A stretch of 9,517 nt of DNA from an uncultured Eubacteriales bacterium (GTDB lineage: Bacteria; Bacillota; Clostridia; Oscillospirales; Oscillospiraceae). Numbering within the stretch: position 1 is the first letter of the stretch; the number at the start of each line of letters is the position of its first letter. Positions 5,465 to 9,517 of this stretch are shown here, in pieces. The position numbers and the translations under genes were made by a program. The notes beneath the pieces were generated by a model, which was given only the letters and a program-made list of their open reading frames with translations, was not told the DNA's origin and made no database searches. Where the stretch lies: positions 1-9,517 of the forward strand of contig URWG01000064.1 of NCBI GenBank assembly GCA_900551495.1, read 5' to 3'.

Positions 5465-6643
5465 TTATTCTGCCGGTTCGGTGGCGGGATGGACGTAGCC
5501 CTCCAAGCTCTCGCGTTTGGCGACGAGTGTTTCATACAGGCTGCCGCTGACGCGGTCATAGTAGTTCGCTTCATACAGCGCCAGCGCCGCGTCGATGTCA
5601 AGCACTCGGTAGCGGTTCTGAATCTCCTCACCGCGATCGACCGCGCCGACGGCACGGTAATCGACCTTGCTGAAATAGGTGTCGCCAGAGGAATTCTTCG
5701 TGACCTCAAGATCCAGCATCACGCCGACGGTGGAGCTGCTCTCCTCCACGGCGCTCAGGTCGCCCAGCCCGTAGGCAATGACGACGGTCTTATCCTCGCC
5801 GTTATCCATTCGGACGCCGCGCTGCTCGATGGGGGCGGCGAGGTGCGAATGAGAGCCGAGAATGAGGTCCGCACCGCAGTCGATCAGCAGATTTGCGATA
5901 TTCTCCTGCGAGGAGCTGACCTCGCGGGTATTTTCGCTGCCCCAGTGCAGCGAGACGACGAGCACGTCCGGATCGGTGCCTCGGGCGGCTTTCATCACCG
6001 CACGGATGCCGTCATAGTCAATATTTTCGTAGTTCGACGTATAATCGGTATAGAGCAGGTTGACGCAGTATTCCGCGCCGGTCGGCAGTCCCATACCGCC
6101 AAGTCCTTTGGTAAAAGCGACGAAGGCAAAGCGGATGCCGTTGACCTCCCGCACGACGACCTGATTGTCCGCACGATCCGCAGCGCTGACGTAGGTGCCG
6201 AAGGCGGTCATGCCCTGCGCCTCGATCACGGATTTGGTGCGTTCCATGCCTGCCATGCCGTTAAAAATGCTGTAGGTGTTTGCCGTTTGCAGCAGGTCGA
6301 TCCCGGCAGCGGAGAGCGTTTTTGCCAGCGCGTCGGGGTAGCTTGCAAGCTCCTTGCCGTAGGGCGCGGAGTCAAAGTTGCCCTCAAAATTCGCCAGCGT
6401 CAGGTCTGCGTCGGCAAGCGCGGGGATAATGCCGGCAAACTGCGTCGAAAAATCATAGCTGCCGTCAGGGAGCACAGCGGCGTCGAGCATCCCGTCGGTC
6501 AGATAGATATCCCCGACGGCGCGCAGCGTTGCCGTTGCCGCGGCGGAGGACGGCTCCTCCGAGCGGGTCGCGGGAGCAGTGCCGCAGCCGACCAAACCGA
6601 CTGCCGTCAGCAGCGTGAAAAACAGTATCAGCGTTCGTTTCAA
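5465..6643 (-). CDS. CapA-family (PGA_cap, metallophosphatase-like) lipoprotein
   Basis: Predicted surface lipoprotein of 392 aa. Residues 1-20 are a lipoprotein signal with lipobox LVGC and lipidated C20, followed by a Ser/Ala/Thr-rich linker. Residues 39-300 match the CapA/PgsA-like calcineurin fold: VGDIYLTDG (43-51), ANFEG (84-88), SLHWGSE (231-237) and GSHSHL (263-268). CapA proteins are linked to poly-gamma-glutamate capsule synthesis, but many lone copies have unknown roles. Two motifs depart from the family: the usual NNH is NTY (122-124), and the usual SLGN-like segment is GLGD (292-295), so metal binding may be altered. The start is TTG at 6643, chosen because GGGAGG lies 7 nt upstream and the signal peptide begins there. 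No capB or capC genes are adjacent, so a capsule role is unproven. Confidence 0.88.
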   Translation of the reverse strand: MKRTLILFFTLLTAVGLVGCGTAPATRSEEPSSAAATATLRAVGDIYLTDGMLDAAVLPDGSYDFSTQFAGIIPALADADLTLANFEGNFDSAPYGKELASYPDALAKTLSAAGIDLLQTANTYSIFNGMAGMERTKSVIEAQGMTAFGTYVSAADRADNQVVVREVNGIRFAFVAFTKGLGGMGLPTGAEYCVNLLYTDYTSNYENIDYDGIRAVMKAARGTDPDVLVVSLHWGSENTREVSSSQENIANLLIDCGADLILGSHSHLAAPIEQRGVRMDNGEDKTVVIAYGLGDLSAVEESSSTVGVMLDLEVTKNSSGDTYFSKVDYRAVGAVDRGEEIQNRYRVLDIDAALALYEANYYDRVSGSLYETLVAKRESLEGYVHPATEPAE

Positions 6644-6677
6644 AACGAAACCTCCCGAATCTTACAAGAGTGCGTCT

Positions 6678-6706
6678 ATTTTACACCATATCCGCCGCCG
6701 AGACAA
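6678..6706 (-). promoter_or_regulatory. Promoter of CapA-like lipoprotein gene
   Basis: On the minus strand, TTGTCT (6701-6706) and TAAAAT (6678-6683) are separated by 17 bp. Transcription would start near 6671, giving a leader of under 30 nt that contains the GGGAGG site. Confidence 0.65.
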
Positions 6707-6744
6707 GCACTAAATTGATTTTTTTCGACGGGGATTGACGGATA

Positions 6745-6753
6745 TGATATAAT
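6745..6753 (+). promoter_or_regulatory. Extended -10 promoter of GH25-DUF2079 unit
   Basis: A perfect TATAAT (6748-6753) is preceded by TGA (6745-6747), giving a TGn extended -10 box that can work with a poor -35. The best upstream match is TTCGAC (6724-6729), 18 bp away. TTGACG at 6735-6740 is only 7 bp from the -10 and cannot be its -35. Transcription would start near 6760, about 35 nt before the ATG. Confidence 0.6.
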
Positions 6754-6794
6754 GATCAAGAGTAAATGCCGATAAAATCGAAAGGCGGTGCCCT

Positions 6795-7640
6795 ATGGCA
6801 CAGAGAAGAAAAAGAAAAAAATCCCGCCCGATCGGGCTTTATATTGCGATCGGCGCGGCGGCGCTGTGTCTGCTGATCGCGTTGATCGTCCTGCTGCTGC
6901 CGGAGGCGGCGCCGATCGTCCCGTTGGATACCCGCGCAAAAAATCCGTGGAACGCCGACGGCTTTTATTCGGAAAACGGCTTTTTGCATTATCGGGACGC
7001 AAACCATCTTGTCGGGATCGATGTTTCGGCGCATCAGGGCGCGATCGATTGGGCGGCGGTGAAGAACGCGGGCGCGGAGTTTGCCGTCGTCCGCATCGGC
7101 TATCGCGGCTCCACGATCGGCGAGCTGTATGAGGATGAGCAATTCCGCGCCAACCTGCTCGGTGCGCGGGAGGCGGGACTTCGCTTGGGCGCGTACTTTT
7201 TCTCGCAGGCGATGAATCCCGCCGAAGCGGTCGAGGAGGCGGAGTATGCCTGCGACCTGCTCGACGGCGCCGGGCTGGAGCTGCCGCTCTATTTCGACTG
7301 GGAGGTCGCCTCGGGCGGCGAACGGGTGCAGAGTGAGACGGAGGTCGAGCTGACGGACTGCGCGATCGCATTTTGTTCCGCTGTCGAAAAGCGCGGCTAT
7401 CGCGGCGGCGTCTATTTCAATCAGACGCAGGGCTATCTGCACTACGATTTGGAGCGATTGAAGGACTACTCTCTTTGGCTCGCGGAATACGGCGATGTCC
7501 CGACCTTCCGCTATGCCTTCAACTGCCTGCAATATTCCGACGCGGGGCAGATTGACGGGATCCCGACGGCGGTCGATCTGGATTTGCTTTTTTTAGATGA
7601 GGGAGGCGAAAACGCGGATGCTGACGCGACGCAGAAATAG
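6795..7640 (+). CDS. Membrane-anchored GH25 muramidase (lysozyme)
   Basis: Peptidoglycan-cleaving N-acetylmuramidase of 281 aa, outside the cell. A highly basic N-terminus (residues 2-11) and one hydrophobic segment (about 13-35) indicate a type II membrane anchor with the domain outside; there is no clear signal peptidase site. The GH25 barrel covers about 72-268: GIDVSAHQGAIDW (74-86) with D76, YFDWE (166-170) with the D168/E170 pair typical of the active site, and VDLDL (260-264) near the end. No wall-binding repeats are present, so this is probably a housekeeping or remodelling enzyme; no phage or holin genes are nearby. The ATG follows AAAGGCGG (6781-6788). The last 23 bp overlap the next gene, implying translational coupling. 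Confidence 0.92.
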   Translation: MAQRRKRKKSRPIGLYIAIGAAALCLLIALIVLLLPEAAPIVPLDTRAKNPWNADGFYSENGFLHYRDANHLVGIDVSAHQGAIDWAAVKNAGAEFAVVRIGYRGSTIGELYEDEQFRANLLGAREAGLRLGAYFFSQAMNPAEAVEEAEYACDLLDGAGLELPLYFDWEVASGGERVQSETEVELTDCAIAFCSAVEKRGYRGGVYFNQTQGYLHYDLERLKDYSLWLAEYGDVPTFRYAFNCLQYSDAGQIDGIPTAVDLDLLFLDEGGENADADATQK

Positions 7641-9483
7641 GCGCGAGCTGCTCTGCCCGAGCGACGTGATCCGCCGGGTGCTGCTTGCGTGGCTGACGGG
7701 CTGTGCGCTGCTTTATACGCTCCTGCCCGCGTCGCTGCGCGGCTTGGAGACGATGCACGGGGCGCAGGCGATGTCCCTGCCCGCGCTTCTCGGCGTGACG
7801 GCACTTTGCCTTGCCCTGCTGTACGCGGCGGCGTGGTTTTGGCAGACGGAGCGCTTGGAGCGCTGCGCCTTGGCGGTCGTGTTTGTGTGGTATGCGGCGA
7901 CGGCGTTGGCGGCTTCCTTTACGCTGCCGCTTTTGGTAACGTGTGCGGCGGTGACGGCTCTTCTGGCGGTCTACGCCTGCAAGGGCGCGAGGGAGGACGC
8001 ACCGCTTCTGACAACGCAGCCCGAGGGCAGTCGAGGCGGGCGCGTACTGACCGCCCTGCTTGCGGCGCTGTTTCTCGCGACGGTCGGCGTGTGGCTGACC
8101 TGCCGCGTGCTGTCGCTTTCCTGTCCGACCTATGACATGGGAATCTTTACGCAGATGTTCCATAGTATGCGCACGACCGGCTTGCCGAATACAACGCTGG
8201 AGCGTGACGGACTGATGTCCCATTTTGCGGTCCATGTTTCGCCGATTTACTATTTGCTGCTGCCGATTTTTGCGGTGTTTCCCTCGGCGGTCACGCTGGA
8301 GCTGTTACAGGCGGCGGTGCTGGCATCGGCGGTGATCCCGCTGTGGCGGATCGCGCGGCGCAACGGGCTTTCGGGTATGGCGGCGGCGCTGCTTTGCGGG
8401 CTGCTGCTGGCATATCCCGCCTATTCCGGCGGCATGAGCTACGATCTGCATGAAAACGTGTTTTTAACGCCGCTGCTGCTGTGGCTGCTGGACAGCCTGG
8501 AGCGGCGGTGCGGTTGGGGTGCCGCGCTGTTCGGGCTGCTGACGCTGCTGGTCAAGGAGGATGCGGCGGTCTATGTGGCGGTGGTCGGCATCTACGCGCC
8601 GCTTTCGGGGCTTGGCTCCCGCGACCGCCGGCATCTGACGATGGGCGGCTGTCTGCTGCTCGGCGCGATCGGCTATTTCCTCTGTGTAACGGGCTTTTTG
8701 AGCACCTCCGGCGACGGCGTGATGACCTACCGCTACGGCAATTTGATGCCCGAGGGGTCGGATTCGCTGCTTTCCGTGGTCAAAACGGTGCTCCTGCTGC
8801 CGATGAAGGCAATTGCGGAGTGTGTGGAGCGGGAGAAGCTTGCCTACATTGCCCAAACGCTGCTGCCCTTGCTGGGCTTGCCGCTGCTGACGCGCCGCTT
8901 TGAGCGGTTTGTCCTGCTGATCCCCTATGTGCTGTTCAATCTGCTGTCCGACTACTCCTATCAGCACAATATCCTGTTTCAGTACTCCTACGGCGCGACG
9001 GCGTGCCTGTTCTATCTGACGGCGGTGAATCTGAGCGACCTGACGCGCGGCGCCCGCGAAAAATCAACGCAGTGCGTACCCTTGCTCGCGTCAGTGGCAA
9101 TCGCAGCGTGTCTGACCGGTGCGGCGGTCCTTCCGAATGCCGTGACAACGGTCCGCTATTACCGCGAGACTGCGGCACATTCCGAGATGATCGCGGAGCA
9201 TTTGGACCGTATCCCGCGCGATACGGTCATTACGGCGACGACCTTCTATACCGTGCCGCTGGCGGACTGTCCGACGCTGTATGACCTGCAATACTGCTCG
9301 ACAGAGCATCTGCTCTCGTCGGAGTATGTGGTCATGGACGCCAAGCTCAGCTATAAGCGCTATTCCGTGACGCCGTGGGAAACGTGGTCGCGCGAAGATT
9401 TCATCACGCTTTTGACGGAGAACGGCTTTGTCGTCTGCGATTCGCCGGACGAGAGCCTTACGGTCTGGCATAAAGAAGGATAG
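7618..9483 (+). CDS. DUF2079 multi-spanning membrane protein (GT-C glycosyltransferase-like)
   Basis: Integral membrane protein of 621 aa. Hydrophobic segments include about 20-38, 53-75, 82-118, 143-165, 208-222, 226-245, 253-268, 281-292, 301-328, 341-360, 385-400, 411-424, 430-444, 456-470 and 488-506. A soluble tail of about 115 residues follows. DUF2079 hallmarks are visible: TYDMGIFTQ (171-179) after a transmembrane segment, SHFAVHVSPIYYLLLPIF (201-218), HEN (278-280), LVKEDAA (311-317) and QHNILFQYSYG (449-459). The family resembles lipid-linked-sugar glycosyltransferases, but its substrate is unknown. ATG 7618 is chosen because GAGGGAGG (7599-7606) lies 11 nt upstream; an in-frame ATG at 7597 has no such site. 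It overlaps the GH25 gene by 23 bp, suggesting a shared role in the envelope. Confidence 0.88.
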   Translation: MLTRRRNRRELLCPSDVIRRVLLAWLTGCALLYTLLPASLRGLETMHGAQAMSLPALLGVTALCLALLYAAAWFWQTERLERCALAVVFVWYAATALAASFTLPLLVTCAAVTALLAVYACKGAREDAPLLTTQPEGSRGGRVLTALLAALFLATVGVWLTCRVLSLSCPTYDMGIFTQMFHSMRTTGLPNTTLERDGLMSHFAVHVSPIYYLLLPIFAVFPSAVTLELLQAAVLASAVIPLWRIARRNGLSGMAAALLCGLLLAYPAYSGGMSYDLHENVFLTPLLLWLLDSLERRCGWGAALFGLLTLLVKEDAAVYVAVVGIYAPLSGLGSRDRRHLTMGGCLLLGAIGYFLCVTGFLSTSGDGVMTYRYGNLMPEGSDSLLSVVKTVLLLPMKAIAECVEREKLAYIAQTLLPLLGLPLLTRRFERFVLLIPYVLFNLLSDYSYQHNILFQYSYGATACLFYLTAVNLSDLTRGAREKSTQCVPLLASVAIAACLTGAAVLPNAVTTVRYYRETAAHSEMIAEHLDRIPRDTVITATTFYTVPLADCPTLYDLQYCSTEHLLSSEYVVMDAKLSYKRYSVTPWETWSREDFITLLTENGFVVCDSPDESLTVWHKEG

Positions 9484-9493
9484 TAATTTTGAC

Positions 9494-9517
9494 GGCGGGG
9501 GGGGCAATTCTCCCGCC
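9494..9517 (+). terminator. Possible terminator cut by window edge
   Basis: GGCGGG (9494-9499) can pair with CCCGCC (9512-9517), starting 10 bp after the DUF2079 stop. The run of eight G allows the left arm to slip. The following bases, where a T-run would be expected, are outside the window. Confidence 0.4.

Noticed and set aside
5489..6718. 409-codon plus-strand frame opposite the CapA-like gene
   Set aside because: It is a shadow: the minus-strand frame has a lipobox, family motifs, a ribosome binding site and a promoter, while this one has none.
6735..6753. TTGACG paired with TATAAT as a full promoter
   Set aside because: The gap is 7 bp, far from 17; an extended -10 promoter explains the site better.
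7597..7617. Upstream ATG for the DUF2079 protein adding 7 residues
   Set aside because: No ribosome binding site precedes it; GAGGGAGG lies between it and the ATG at 7618.

Overview
The window is GC-rich, with AGGAGG-type ribosome binding sites and compact operons. Its gene content (flavin-less xanthine dehydrogenase of the selenium-dependent type, RnfB-like ferredoxin, MTHFR next to a CooC-type ATPase, GH25 muramidase with a DUF2079 membrane protein) suggests an anaerobic Clostridia member, probably a gut Oscillospirales/Ruminococcaceae-like organism. That placement is inference from gene content and style; no rRNA or other marker is present.

Layout. (1) 1-2931, minus strand: a two-gene unit. 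xdh (858 codons with stop) is followed after 18 bp by an RnfB-like polyferredoxin that runs off the left edge. A good promoter (TTGCAG-17-TATAAT on the minus strand) lies upstream. (2) 2932-3364: a 433-bp divergent control region with two opposed promoters, two candidate operators and a row of three hairpins ending at a T-run. (3) 3365-5179, plus strand: metF and a CooC/AcsF-type nickel-insertion ATPase, 90 bp apart, with a foldable spacer. (4) 5180-5464: no gene. It holds a hairpin, a 125-bp palindromic repeat of MITE/REP type and a 15-bp perfect-stem terminator. (5) 5465-6643, minus strand: a CapA-like lipoprotein with a TTG start. (6) 6644-6794: divergent promoters. (7) 6795-9483, plus strand: a membrane-anchored GH25 muramidase overlapping a DUF2079 multi-spanning membrane protein, with a possible terminator cut by the right edge.

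How it may work together. The left half is redox and one-carbon metabolism. Xanthine-type hydroxylation would release electrons through two [2Fe-2S] clusters, probably to the neighbouring ferredoxin. MTHFR makes methyl-THF, and CooC serves the nickel enzymes CODH/ACS of the Wood-Ljungdahl pathway. Purine breakdown yields both electrons and folate-bound one-carbon units, so the back-to-back arrangement is metabolically sensible, but co-regulation is not proven. The right half is cell-envelope work: a CapA-like surface lipoprotein, a wall muramidase and a GT-C-like membrane protein.

No CRISPR array, tRNA, rRNA, IS transposase, phage gene or clearly new multi-gene system was found. The points most worth a second look are the flavin-less Xdh/RnfB-like ferredoxin pair, the altered CapA motifs, the structured divergent control region and the GH25/DUF2079 overlap.
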